Part shown: positions 36,013-45,697 of the stretch, one piece after another
Numbering within the stretch: the first letter of the stretch is position 1
How the letters are laid out: the number at the start of each line of letters is the position of its first letter
Assembly (NCBI RefSeq): GCF_002368195.1
Contig: NZ_AP018178.1
Span: 310,001 to 374,000 of the forward strand
DNA from: Calothrix sp. NIES-2100
GTDB lineage: Bacteria; Cyanobacteriota; Cyanobacteriia; Cyanobacteriales; Nostocaceae
DNA: 64,000 nt
Direction: 5' to 3'
Notes under the pieces: model-generated
Database searches by the model: none
Seen by the model: only the letters and a program-made list of their open reading frames with translations
What the model was told of the DNA's origin: nothing
Program-made: the position numbers and the translations under genes

Positions 36013-36606
36013 TTATTTATCCTGAGAATATACAGATAGTAACCAATGTCTTACTAAGTATTCAATTTGATATAGTAACGCTCCTTGAATCAGCCAAATA
36101 ATTCCAAATATAATTATTATGTTCTGTTCATAGTCTGTATAATCTTCAACTGCTTTTAGGTAACTCAGGTGAAAAAATGGTAATAAAAAAGTGCAAATAA
36201 AAATTGATATTAATGTAGATAAAACGATTACAAGCCAGCCATATAAACCTTCCCACCAGCTCATTAATTTTGGGATTAAGCCTTTTGTAATCCCTATTTC
36301 TGGAGCTTGAATTTCTGGCATAAAACGACTAAAAAGCAGATGTAAGCAGTGATGAGTGAATGCAATTATTATAATTGGAGAGAGAATTGTTATTATTGAA
36401 AATACAACAAATAACTCTATACTGTTGATAAAATCAGCCAGACGATATCCTGTTTTGGCAATTATCTCAGCTACATATATAATAAATCGTAAAAATACAG
36501 ATATAATTAACGATTTTAGCCAACAAGTAGGATAAGGAAACCATACAGGCCAACGAGATTTTTGCAATTTTTTACCGTCTGATTGCAAGATATTAAACTT
36601 TGGCAT
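36013..36606 (-). CDS. Hypothetical multi-pass membrane protein
   Basis: About 197 residues with four to five hydrophobic segments (LKSLIISVFLRFIIYVAEII; FVVFSIITILSPIIIIAFTH; WLVIVLSTLISIFICTFLLPF; IIIIFGIIWLIQGALLYQI). ATG at 36604-36606 is chosen, as the longer frame would need a TTG at 36624. No family is recognised. The AT-rich base use differs from the nif genes. Confidence 0.6.
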   Translation of the reverse strand: MPKFNILQSDGKKLQKSRWPVWFPYPTCWLKSLIISVFLRFIIYVAEIIAKTGYRLADFINSIELFVVFSIITILSPIIIIAFTHHCLHLLFSRFMPEIQAPEIGITKGLIPKLMSWWEGLYGWLVIVLSTLISIFICTFLLPFFHLSYLKAVEDYTDYEQNIIIIFGIIWLIQGALLYQIEYLVRHWLLSVYSQDK

Positions 36607-36823
36607 AATTAATAGAGACCTCAAATAGAGGAAATATCTTCTCTGTTTAAGATTCCCTATTTATAGATGCAAATAACATTTTCAGCGTTGTATTTGGGAA
36701 ATTCTACAGATGCATCTGTAGGGGCGGGGTTCCCCCGCCCTTTGCTTTGCGACAATCCCGATGTCACTCACAAGTTTAAGGTTGCTTACCGCCAGCTATT
36801 TTAACAGTGCGATCGCTCTTTCA

Positions 36824-37081
36824 ATCAACTTTTGCGACTCGTAAAATCAACTTTTGCAACTTGTAAACTAACTTTTGCGACTCGTAAACTAACTTTTGCG
36901 ACTCGTAAAATCAACTTTTGCAACTTGTAAACTAACTTTTGCGACTCGTAAACTAACTTTTGCGACTCGTAAACTAACTTTTGCAACTCGTAAAATCAAC
37001 TTTTGCAACTCGTAAACTAACTTTTGCGACTTGTAAAATCAACTTTTGCAACTCGTAAACTAACTTTTGCGACTCGCAAAT
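36824..37081 (+). repeat. Tandem array of twelve 21/22-bp units upstream of xisH
   Basis: The unit is ACTAACTTTTGCGACTCGTAA (21 bp) or its 22-bp form with AATCAACTTTTGC. ACTTTTGC starts at 36828, 36850, 36871, 36892, 36914, 36935, 36956, 36977, 36999, 37020, 37042 and 37063. Variation is confined to G/A in GCGAC/GCAAC, C/T in CTCG/CTTG and the 1-bp length shift. Period equals two helical turns. No ORF crosses it because the 22-bp units shift the frame. Confidence 0.95.
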
Positions 37082-37246
37082 TAAGATGCTGACTCAAAAT
37101 AGTGATGAGCATGAGATGGCTGGTGGAACGCGCAAGTGATATCTGCGGAGTGATTGTTTGGGGTTAAAACTAAGAGCGATCGCTCATCGGTGTCAAAAAC
37201 AGTCACAATAGATGAATCCCTTTGCAATTCTCATTTATACTTTGAT

Positions 37247-37726
37247 GTGCCAGCAAGAGATATTTACCATGACACTGTGAAATTTGCTTTGCAGAAAGAT
37301 GGCTGGATAATTACCCACGATCCCTTTCCATTGCAAATCGGTAAAAAGCGTTTATCTGCTGATTTGGGTGCGGAACGTCTCATCAGTGCTGAAAAAGGAA
37401 CCCAAAGAATTGTTGTAGAAGTGAAAAGTTTTGTGGGACAGTCTGACGTAAAAGATTTGGAGCAAGCATTAGGTCAGTATGTCCTGTATCGCCAAATACT
37501 TAACGAAATGGGGAGCGAACGCCACCTTTATCTTGCCGTTTCTCAAGCAACGTTTAACAGCGTTTTTACCATAGAATTGGGACAAGTGTTACTCAAAAAC
37601 CAAATTATCAAGCTAATTGTCTTTGATGATGAAAGTGAGGCAATCGTGCAATGGATACCCGATTACAATACCAAAACATTATTAAGAGCTTACTCCAGAA
37701 TCATGCCGATTATCGAACTGCGCTAG
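37247..37726 (+). CDS. xisH: XisH family protein (PD-(D/E)XK nuclease-like)
   Basis: XisH was first described as a factor controlling excision of the fdxN element in Anabaena, and the pair with XisI is common in cyanobacteria without such elements. The 159-residue product from GTG 37247 begins VPARDIYHDTVKFALQKDGW, the family start; the longer frame to 37154 has no support. Catalytic-like D-x-G, then VVEVKSFVGQSDVKDLEQALGQY matches the (E)VK half of a PD-(D/E)XK fold. It overlaps xisI by 76 bases. Confidence 0.9.
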   Translation: MPARDIYHDTVKFALQKDGWIITHDPFPLQIGKKRLSADLGAERLISAEKGTQRIVVEVKSFVGQSDVKDLEQALGQYVLYRQILNEMGSERHLYLAVSQATFNSVFTIELGQVLLKNQIIKLIVFDDESEAIVQWIPDYNTKTLLRAYSRIMPIIELR

Positions 37727-37989
37727 GTGATGGTTATATTTCTCAAGTGTTATTTGATGATGAGCGTGGGCAATACTTAGTTTTAGATATAGGTTGGAGT
37801 GGCGATAAATATCTCCATACCACACCCATCCATTTAAGTTTAATTGGTGAAAAAATTTGGATTCAATGGGATGACACCCAAGAAGGTGTAGCAACTGATT
37901 TGCTAGAAGCTGGAATTCCGAAAGAAGATATAGTTCTTGGTTTTCGTCATCCTAAAATACGGCAACATACGGGTTTTGCTGTAGCGTAG
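37651..37989 (+). CDS. xisI: XisI family protein
   Basis: The 112-residue protein starts MDTRLQYQNIIKSLLQNHADY and has VLFDDERGQYLVLDIGWSGDKYLHTTPIHLSLIGEKIWIQWDDTQEG, then IVLGFRHPKIRQHTGFAVA, all typical of XisI. It overlaps the xisH end in another frame, so the two are co-translated and likely form a complex. No fdxN element is present in the window, so its role here is not element excision on visible evidence. Confidence 0.93.
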   Translation: MDTRLQYQNIIKSLLQNHADYRTALGDGYISQVLFDDERGQYLVLDIGWSGDKYLHTTPIHLSLIGEKIWIQWDDTQEGVATDLLEAGIPKEDIVLGFRHPKIRQHTGFAVA

Positions 37990-38072
37990 CTTGAGTAAAT
38001 TAAGGCGTTTTGAGCGATCGCTCACAATATTCCAACTATTGTAGAAGTGTGTGCGATCGCTTGTTTTGGCAA

Positions 38073-40067
38073 TTAAGATTCTATCGGCTCAATTTCCCAC
38101 CATTTTTGCGCAAAAGGTTGTCGGCGTGTATTTGTACCACAATGAATTTCTCCACGGGCGCGAAAATAAGGGTCCCAATCATCGATAAAATGGCAAACTA
38201 AACCTAAAGGTTCTAAAATCCCTTTGACATAAGCTTCAAATTGACATTGATTATTAACTTTGGGGCCAAATGGTTTGGGGATACCCAGATGTTGCTGGAG
38301 AACGATCATATTCACCATGTTGGGGAAAAAAGTTTCTGCTCGTCCATAGCCATCGTGTTCAAACAAACCCGGAATGTCTATAATATCTTCTTCGCCTAAT
38401 TCTAATTCCTGTTTCAAAATCTCGCGATTCCAATTTATGTATTCTTGAAAGCGCTGGTTATGACTAGTTAATTTTTCATTGTCGAGAATTTCTGCCACAC
38501 TAATATCAGCAGGCTTGTTAAAAAGTTGTTTTCCTTGCCGCAATAATACCTGAGAATGTCCTTCATTTCTTAAGCGTTTGAGAACTTCATAACACTTGTC
38601 AGGACTTGCTAAAAGTAGCTTGAATCCTTTAGGGGTAGGCGCAGGGACAAAGGTCATAAATTCATCAATGTGCCCGACACTTAGCCAGTCGGAAAAAATT
38701 TCCAATGGAGCTTGAATTTTTTGACCGTAGAGAAAATCTCGCAAGACTTTCAACATCCGTCGCGGCTTTTTAATAATTTCTTTGCGAGTTCCGCCAAATA
38801 TCAGGCGACCGAAGGGATAATGAACGCCTTTGACTGTGACTGGTGGAGAAACTTCTAAATTCCCAAAAGAGTCTAATTTTGTGACTTCATAGCGACTTTT
38901 GCGAGTTACATAACCAAAGTCAATTCCTAAAAGTTGGCGTTTGGGAAAATCAATTAATCCGCGATCGCGTGGCGAATCAAACACAACATGCATCAGGTGT
39001 CCTGGTGCTTGAGTGTAACCAATTTCAATTTCGTCTTGCATCCAAGGATCATCTTGATGAAACTCATAAGGAACAATATCTAGTTGGGCGTTAGCTAGAC
39101 CAACAACTTTTCTGAGTTCCTCAATAAATTCGGCGTTAAATCCATCAGATAAACGGGAAACATACACAGTTATTGGCGATAAAGTATTAGGAGTCATGAT
39201 CCAAGGTGCGACTCGAAATACTACGCGATCGCTGTAGACTGTTTCGCCGTCTTTGGCGAGATTTAAACTAATCTCAACTATGCCATCAAAATCAACATCG
39301 GGATAACTTAATGCTTCAATAGCTAAGATAATATCGCGGTCGGTATCTCTAATTTTGGCTTTGGTGATTCCTGGCCCAATTAACTCATAGCCATATCTAT
39401 CTAATTCGTCATAAATGCGAATGCGTTTGGCTGTTTCTCGGTTGACTGACAAGTAAAGTTCGTATCCAGCAGGTAAATTTCTGAAACCAACTTTACGCAC
39501 GATCATAAAGCTGAAATCTTTGAGATCCAGCATTCCTCTAATATAATTTTCTTGCCCATCATCTTCACCATCAGCATCCACAAGGTCGCGATCGCTGTTG
39601 ACTAATAAGATTGCACCATGACCATTAATTCCCCATTGCCAATCTCTTTTATGCGGATTATTCTCTTCAATAGTGCCGTCTCGGTCTGCATCCACATCTA
39701 GACAAATCCGCAGACAAGTTAGTTGGAGATGAACTTGACTTAGCTGACGACCTGTGTCATCTTCAAAGGTTATTTGTAGAGAACGGTCGTCTACGCGATC
39801 GCTAAAAGTTCTCGCTAAAAGAGTAATTTCGGGAATTTGTTCTAGAGGAAGCTGAGTGTTGATGGCTATAACAGGCTGTGCGGGAGATGAAACCTCAATT
39901 TCTCCCTGAATTTCTAAACTGACAAATTTACTATTAGCAGGGGCGAGATTTTGTAAGGAGACTTGCAATGGTTGACCGACAACTAAAACATCTTCGTATT
40001 CTCGAATTCTTTCTCTTGAGCGTGAGCGACGGTCATTAGCAGCTTCAACTTGTAATAAAGTTCTCAT
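38073..40067 (-). CDS. Protein-arginine deiminase (animal PAD-like)
   Basis: The enzyme would convert peptidyl-arginine to citrulline. The 664-residue protein aligns by eye with animal PADs: catalytic Asp345 (PWMQDEIEIGY), His466 and Asp468 (VGHIDEF) and Cys643 (GEIHCGTN) lie in the same order and nearly the same positions as human PAD4 Asp350, His471, Asp473 and Cys645. Long shared blocks include FDSPRDRG, DFGYVTR and DSFGNLEVSPPVTV. Calcium-site residues appear in DVDADRDGT (124-132) and LLVNSDRD (154-161). No signal peptide is evident. It is divergent from an Ig-like membrane protein gene. Confidence 0.93.
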   Translation of the reverse strand: MRTLLQVEAANDRRSRSRERIREYEDVLVVGQPLQVSLQNLAPANSKFVSLEIQGEIEVSSPAQPVIAINTQLPLEQIPEITLLARTFSDRVDDRSLQITFEDDTGRQLSQVHLQLTCLRICLDVDADRDGTIEENNPHKRDWQWGINGHGAILLVNSDRDLVDADGEDDGQENYIRGMLDLKDFSFMIVRKVGFRNLPAGYELYLSVNRETAKRIRIYDELDRYGYELIGPGITKAKIRDTDRDIILAIEALSYPDVDFDGIVEISLNLAKDGETVYSDRVVFRVAPWIMTPNTLSPITVYVSRLSDGFNAEFIEELRKVVGLANAQLDIVPYEFHQDDPWMQDEIEIGYTQAPGHLMHVVFDSPRDRGLIDFPKRQLLGIDFGYVTRKSRYEVTKLDSFGNLEVSPPVTVKGVHYPFGRLIFGGTRKEIIKKPRRMLKVLRDFLYGQKIQAPLEIFSDWLSVGHIDEFMTFVPAPTPKGFKLLLASPDKCYEVLKRLRNEGHSQVLLRQGKQLFNKPADISVAEILDNEKLTSHNQRFQEYINWNREILKQELELGEEDIIDIPGLFEHDGYGRAETFFPNMVNMIVLQQHLGIPKPFGPKVNNQCQFEAYVKGILEPLGLVCHFIDDWDPYFRARGEIHCGTNTRRQPFAQKWWEIEPIES

Positions 40068-40588
40068 AATCTTCTGATAATCTAGTAAACTTTTGTAACT
40101 ACTGTAGTTTTTTCAACCTGATTTTTCAGAATTACCTCATATAGGATATAGGACTTGTGTTTGATTTTGGCAAAAATTTTCTGTCAAAATTGTCACTAGA
40201 AAGAATAATACTAATTTAAATGCGATCGCCTGATTTAAAAACCAAGATCCCCGACTTCTGGGAGAAGTCGGGGATCTGTACCAAGCAAAACCAAGATTAT
40301 AAGTAATATTTATTACATTTTCTGATTTTGTTTATGATCTCTTAATTTCTATGCTTGTATAATTTTATCTAATTTTGCCTGTAAAATCTGAACCGTAAGT
40401 GATTGAGGTTGCTCAACAGCCGATTTGGGGAGCCATTGCTGTACAAAGACAGCGCCCCTAGCGATCGCGACTGAAAGCGACTGGTATGGATTGCCGTTAG
40501 ATAATAAACTTTAAGGTGCTATTGAGTGGAAGTGAAGATTTTCAGGTACAACTACATTCACACCCGATTAAATGAGGGAGTTGGTAAC
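40068..40588. other. Intergenic region between divergent PAD and Ig-like genes
   Basis: It contains the GATCCCCGACTTCT hairpin repeat at 40246-40276 (14-bp arms, 3-base loop), a half-palindromic GCGATCGC site, and otherwise AT-rich sequence that must include the promoters of both genes. No ORF is supported. Confidence 0.6.
40246..40276. repeat. Small palindromic repeat (GATCCCCGA hairpin), copy 2
   Basis: A perfect inverted repeat GATCCCCGACTTCT with a GGG loop. It lies between divergent genes, so it is not a simple terminator. Other copies are at 2542, 49895 (half) and 62726. Confidence 0.85.
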
Positions 40589-42859
40589 ATGCAAGCTAAA
40601 CCCAGACCCCTGGAAGTATTTATTAGCCCACCTGGTATTCAAGATGCTATGCCAGGAGAGACAATTGAACTTCATGCTGTTGTTACTAATATAGGCGATC
40701 GCGATGCCATCATTGAATTATATTTAAATTTTGATGAACAATTTCAAAACGTTGCTGGGTTATCTGGTAATCCTAGAGCCAGTTGTGCGATCGCGCCGGC
40801 ACAAAGTAGCGATGAAATAAAATTTACCTTTGAAATTCCCGTTGATGCTTACCCAGGAACTTACGACTATACCTTAGTTGTAGACGCACCCCAGCATTAT
40901 CCCCAAGATACGCCGATCAACTTCCCGCGCCAACTGAAGGTGGTTGCTAGAGAACACACCGCCATTGGCGCGAATGACTCAACTTTTTCCCTCAAACCTA
41001 GTAGCAACACTAATAAGCCGCTAATTTGCAAACCTCATGAACCTTTGCTATTAGAGGTAACAGTAGAAAATCGCTCTCAATATGTAGATAGATTCCGCTT
41101 AGCTTGTGTTGATTTAGACGATGATTGGTTGACAATTACTTATCCGCCAACTGGAGTAGAAGGTACAGGCTTATTATCAGATAATCATGCCTTAGCATTG
41201 CATCCTAGTACTTCGGGAAAAATCTCGTTATCATTTCATCCTCCAGCCGATACTTTAGCGGGAAGCTATTCTCCCACACTGCGGTTATTTTCGGAAAAAT
41301 TCCCCGATTTAGTGCTGTTAGATTTGGTATATTTCCAAATTCGCCCAAATTATGACTTAAATATAGAACTGCATACTATTTTAGGACAAGTTAGCCGTCG
41401 TCCAGGCAAATATGAATTATCCTTGATGAATCGGGGTAATATTGTGCGGGAACTGACATTTGGGGTGGAAAGTCGGGATGAAGAAAAACTCTTTACCTAC
41501 AAATTTGAGCCGGCTGAGTTAAGATTATTGCCCAGCAAAAGTGCTGAGAGTAATCTGACAATAAAACCCAAACCTTGGTGGCGTAGACATTGGTTTGGTT
41601 CAGGACAAATTATCAACTTTCAAGTCAATATCCAAGACAAACAAAATTTACCGGTACATGACACATTACCACAGGGAACTTTACTTTGGAAACCCCGCCC
41701 TTGGTGGCAATTGATATTATTAATTTTACTTATTTTAGGATTATTAGGTGGGATAGGATTGATTATTTGGCGAATCTTAAACCCCCCGCAGTTGAAGATA
41801 GAAAATTTTAGTGCCAATAGCCCTCAACTTACCGAAGGAGAGGATGAGGTAGCTTTAAAATGGGATATTCGTAACTATAAAAAGTTGGAACAGTTGATTA
41901 TCGAAGTTTCCGGGACACAACGAATTGAACCAATTATCTATGATTTCCGAAATGGGATTCCTGATGATAAATTAGGCAAGAACAAGTGTATAGTACAACA
42001 AAAAATAGATTTGATTTGCAACAATATTACAACTGGCATTAACAGCAAAGGAAATTACACCTTTAAGTTAATAGGCTTATATCGGAAAGGCAATGCTTTG
42101 GTTTCCCAAACAGCTAAAGCAGACACCCCAGCAATTCAAGTAGTAATCAATGAAAAGCCCATAGCAGAAATTGTGGATTTTAAAATCAATAAACCACAAT
42201 ACCAATCTGGAGAAAATATTCTCGTAAATTGGACAGTGACTAACCCTTTATTGCTAAAAGAAACGCAAATTACGGGGACTAAAGAAGATGGCACAGCAAC
42301 GGGCGATCCAGAGATTTATAAATTCAATCAAGGTGGGATTGACAACCCGAAACTCAAAAATTCTTGTCAAGAAGTAAATCGCCAATTGCAATGTACAAAC
42401 ATACCCATCCGACCATTAAAAGCCGGGAAGTATGCGTTTGAGTTAAAAGCTTTACCCAATAATGGTAGTGAAAGAATTAGCGCGAAAAAAACTGAAAGTA
42501 AAATTGCAGTTTTACCGAAACCATTTAAGATTGTTTATTTTAAAATCAATGGTAGTGAGCAACCAAATCAGTCACTCAAAGAAGGAGCGACTGCTGTTTT
42601 AGAGTGGAAAGTTGAGGGAGAAGATATTCAGGTGAAGCTGCTACCATATGGTAACGATCTGCAACCTGTGGGTTCGTTGCGGCTACCAGTAATTTCCGAA
42701 TTTCCCCCGCAAATTGCACTGTATGTCAGCGATAAATCTGGGAAGCAGCAACCCCAGCAAAGAGGATTTGCGATCGCAGTTATCAAAAAAGTTGTACCTA
42801 CGCCCACACCGCCTGTAGTTAGCCGAGTTCCCTCACCTAGCCCAGCTGCGTCTCCATAG
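40589..42859 (+). CDS. Membrane protein with Ig-like/NEW domains
   Basis: This is a 756-residue protein from ATG 40589 after GGGAG. An N-terminal beta-rich region (LEVFISPPGIQDAMPGETIELHAVVTNIGDRDAIIELY) resembles CARDB/NEW Ig-like repeats and extends over two or three domains. One membrane helix (LILLILLILGLLGGIGLIIW, about residues 373-393) follows, then two more beta-sandwich repeats (each with A/LxWxVxN or KWDIRNYKKLEQLII) and a Pro/Thr/Ser-rich tail. It is divergent from the PAD gene; no enzymatic motif is seen. Confidence 0.7.
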   Translation: MQAKPRPLEVFISPPGIQDAMPGETIELHAVVTNIGDRDAIIELYLNFDEQFQNVAGLSGNPRASCAIAPAQSSDEIKFTFEIPVDAYPGTYDYTLVVDAPQHYPQDTPINFPRQLKVVAREHTAIGANDSTFSLKPSSNTNKPLICKPHEPLLLEVTVENRSQYVDRFRLACVDLDDDWLTITYPPTGVEGTGLLSDNHALALHPSTSGKISLSFHPPADTLAGSYSPTLRLFSEKFPDLVLLDLVYFQIRPNYDLNIELHTILGQVSRRPGKYELSLMNRGNIVRELTFGVESRDEEKLFTYKFEPAELRLLPSKSAESNLTIKPKPWWRRHWFGSGQIINFQVNIQDKQNLPVHDTLPQGTLLWKPRPWWQLILLILLILGLLGGIGLIIWRILNPPQLKIENFSANSPQLTEGEDEVALKWDIRNYKKLEQLIIEVSGTQRIEPIIYDFRNGIPDDKLGKNKCIVQQKIDLICNNITTGINSKGNYTFKLIGLYRKGNALVSQTAKADTPAIQVVINEKPIAEIVDFKINKPQYQSGENILVNWTVTNPLLLKETQITGTKEDGTATGDPEIYKFNQGGIDNPKLKNSCQEVNRQLQCTNIPIRPLKAGKYAFELKALPNNGSERISAKKTESKIAVLPKPFKIVYFKINGSEQPNQSLKEGATAVLEWKVEGEDIQVKLLPYGNDLQPVGSLRLPVISEFPPQIALYVSDKSGKQQPQQRGFAIAVIKKVVPTPTPPVVSRVPSPSPAASP

Positions 42860-43037
42860 GGGTTAGAGGGACAAGGAGGACAAGGAGGACAAAGAAGCTC
42901 TTGAGAAATAACCAATGCCCAATGCCCCATGCCCAATGCAATAAACTACTTTCATGGCTGCTTGATGTTCCGACCTTAAGGGAAAAGGGAATTCTATGTT
43001 GAGAAAGCAACGTTGATATCAAGCAGCAACTAAACGT

Positions 43038-45062
43038 ATGGAGCAACAAAAATATCGTCTATTCCCTGATGCGCTAAGGCAAATCGGAGGCATTATTGTT
43101 TTGGCGATCGCTTACTATGAAATGGCGGAAATTTCACGTCATCTGGCCTCCACACCTCAGGATGTGACTCCAGTTTGGCCGCCGGATGGCATTGCTGTTG
43201 GGGCTGTTGTGTTGTTTGGTAACTGGATCGGGTATGGTGTTTTGCTGGGTTCATTTTTCGCCAACTTTTGGGCGTTCCGAGATCCAACAAGTTTGTTATC
43301 TTTGGTGATTTCAACGCTACCAGTTTTGGGAATTGCGATCGGCACAACTCTGGGGACGATGTTGGGTGCCCTCCTGCTGCGGAAAACTACCAACCTGCGC
43401 TATTCCTTAGGAAGTGTCACCGACGTGTTCAAATTTTTGATTTTCACCGGCATGGTGGGGCCAATCATCAATGCAACTGTGGGAGTGGCTTGCTTGGCGT
43501 TGAGTGGTAAACTTCCCTGGACAGCCTATGGAACAGTTTGGTTAACTTGGTGGATTTCTAATGTTTCGGGAATTTTTATCGTGACCCCGATTCTGCTGAG
43601 TTGGGGACAATTCATGCAAAAAAACCGACATTCAATCTGGCAATGGTTATTCCTGAGTTCAGCCTCAGAGGATGCTGAAAATTTCTCTCATCTTCGACAC
43701 TCAAGAGTTTTTTTACAGCGTTTAAAATTCTGGGTAATCGTAGTCGAGCCAGTTATCCTGATGGCGTTGGTTATTTTCATCAGTAAAGTTGCTTTTGGTG
43801 AAGGATATCACCTGGAGTATATGTTAATTCCGATGTTGATCTGGTCTGCTTTTCGACTGGGGCAACCAGGTGCAACGCTGTTAAATTTTATTGTAGCGGC
43901 GATCGCGGCGATCGCAACTGTCAATGGCAAAGGTGGTTTTGTGAGTGAGAATCTCAACCAATCTTTGATCCAACTGCAATTGTTTATTGCCGTAATTACA
44001 CTCACTATTCTGGTGCTAACAGCGACAATTGCCGAACGAACACAAGCCCAAACCAAGCTGCGTTTAGCTTTTGCCGAATTAGCCAGCACCAATGAAACTC
44101 TGGAAGTTCGAGTTCAGCAGAGAACAGAACAATTGAATGAAAACAATACGACTCTGATGCAAACCTTACAAACTCTCAAACAGACTCAATTACAGATGCT
44201 TCATAGTGAAAAAATGTCTGCATTGGGACAAATGGTAGCAGGGGTTGCCCATGAAATCAATAACCCAGTGAATTTCATTCATGGCAACTTAATTTATCTT
44301 TCTGAGTATATCCAAGGTCTACTGAAAGCATTGCAAGCTTACCAGCAGTACTATCCAAATCCACCTCAAGCTCTACACGCAGAATTGGATAAACTGGAAC
44401 TGGACTTTTTACAGTTGGATCTGACTAAGATTCTTCAGTCCATGACAATCGGTACCGAACGCATCCGGACTATTGTGTTATCGCTACGGAACTTCTCGCG
44501 CTTGGATGAAGCAGAATGGAAAGCGGTGGACATTCATCAAGGGATTGATAGTACCTTGGTGATTTTACAACATCGATTGCAAGCGACAGGCGATCGCCCC
44601 CAGATTCAGGTGATTAAAGAATATGATCAGTTACCACTGATTGAATGTGATGCTGGCTCCCTGAATCAAGTGTTCATGAATCTTTTGAGCAATGCTGTTG
44701 ATGCATTAGAAGAATCTAATCGGGAGCGATCGTTAACAGACATTTCAGCCAACCTCAATACCATCTGGATTCAGACTCGTCAAATTGATACAAACCAAGT
44801 GACGATTATGATTTCTGACAATGGAATCGGTATTCCCGAAGAAATTTGCGCTAAACTATTTGATCCTTTCTTCACCACCAAGCCCGTTGGCAAAGGTACT
44901 GGCTTGGGTTTGTTTATGAGCTATCAAATTGTCACTCAGAAGCATGGTGGTAATCTTTGGTGTACCTCCACACTGGGACAAGGCACAAAGTTTGTGATTG
45001 AGATTCCTGTCAAAGCCCAGGGTTCCCCACCGATGACAACCATCGATGACAAGCAACTATGA
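43038..45062 (+). CDS. MASE1-domain sensor histidine kinase
   Basis: The 674-residue protein has an N-terminal MASE1 region of about eight membrane helices (from IGGIIVLAIAYY, with VWPPDGIAVGAVVL and NWIGYGVLLGSFFANF), a coiled-coil linker (LEVRVQQRTEQLNENNTTLMQ) and a kinase core. The phosphoacceptor is His405 in GVAHEINNPVNF; ATP-site boxes are NQVFMNLLSNAVDAL, DNGIGIP and GTGLGLFMSYQI. No response regulator gene is adjacent, so its partner is elsewhere. The signal is unknown. Confidence 0.93.
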   Translation: MEQQKYRLFPDALRQIGGIIVLAIAYYEMAEISRHLASTPQDVTPVWPPDGIAVGAVVLFGNWIGYGVLLGSFFANFWAFRDPTSLLSLVISTLPVLGIAIGTTLGTMLGALLLRKTTNLRYSLGSVTDVFKFLIFTGMVGPIINATVGVACLALSGKLPWTAYGTVWLTWWISNVSGIFIVTPILLSWGQFMQKNRHSIWQWLFLSSASEDAENFSHLRHSRVFLQRLKFWVIVVEPVILMALVIFISKVAFGEGYHLEYMLIPMLIWSAFRLGQPGATLLNFIVAAIAAIATVNGKGGFVSENLNQSLIQLQLFIAVITLTILVLTATIAERTQAQTKLRLAFAELASTNETLEVRVQQRTEQLNENNTTLMQTLQTLKQTQLQMLHSEKMSALGQMVAGVAHEINNPVNFIHGNLIYLSEYIQGLLKALQAYQQYYPNPPQALHAELDKLELDFLQLDLTKILQSMTIGTERIRTIVLSLRNFSRLDEAEWKAVDIHQGIDSTLVILQHRLQATGDRPQIQVIKEYDQLPLIECDAGSLNQVFMNLLSNAVDALEESNRERSLTDISANLNTIWIQTRQIDTNQVTIMISDNGIGIPEEICAKLFDPFFTTKPVGKGTGLGLFMSYQIVTQKHGGNLWCTSTLGQGTKFVIEIPVKAQGSPPMTTIDDKQL

Positions 45063-45224
45063 ATTACGTCACCGCGATCGCAAATTCTCCCCAGCAGAAT
45101 CTGGTTTTTTGACTGAAAACCTTGTTTTACTGAATAATCTCAGGTTTTTACACTTTATTTGCATAATTAACTGTGTGAGAGCTGTATATATTCTAGGAAT
45201 TAAAAAAATGTGAGATTTCTAAAA

Positions 45225-45443
45225 ATGATGTATTTACCAATAGCTGTGCAAGCTCAAGTTCATCCAAGCAAACAAAACGATCTGGCAACGAATCCGCTGA
45301 CCGGAAGTATCATAATTTTACTACCGATGATTGTACTGCTCACCATTACTGGTTATCGCAAGTGTAAAGATAGAATTATTAGCCGGAGAATTGCCCATTT
45401 AGAAAGGATGTGGCGTTTAAATCCGCCAAAACAAACTTCTTAA
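45225..45443 (+). CDS. Small hypothetical membrane protein
   Basis: The 72-residue product starts MMYLPIAVQAQVHPSKQND and has one hydrophobic helix (TGSIIILLPMIVLLTITGY, about residues 29-47) and a basic C-terminus. An in-frame GTG at 45210 is an alternative start. No ribosome site is convincing. The histidine-kinase gene ends 162 bases upstream. Confidence 0.4.
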   Translation: MMYLPIAVQAQVHPSKQNDLATNPLTGSIIILLPMIVLLTITGYRKCKDRIISRRIAHLERMWRLNPPKQTS

Positions 45444-45697
45444 TTACCCCAAAGATTGCCCTGTAAAAATAAATGATGTGAACCGGATTTTCTCAGATGA
45501 AAACGGTTTAAATATATTATAAAAAAGCTGGTTAAAAAATCTTGATAAACAGCAACATAGTTACGTCTTTCGTGCTTTAAACAAGGGATGAAATCCGCGT
45601 TAAAAGTTTACTTTGAGTGGTTTTATGGTTTATATTATATTTGGTTAACTTATGTCTTTTGTGGTATTATAAAATCATGGTAATTTGAGGTCGAGGC

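Noticed and set aside
36824..37081. CRISPR array
   Set aside because: The units are contiguous 21/22-bp copies with no unique spacers and no cas gene nearby.
37247..37989. fdxN element excision machinery
   Set aside because: XisH and XisI are present, but there is no fdxN, no XisF recombinase and no interrupted gene in the window.
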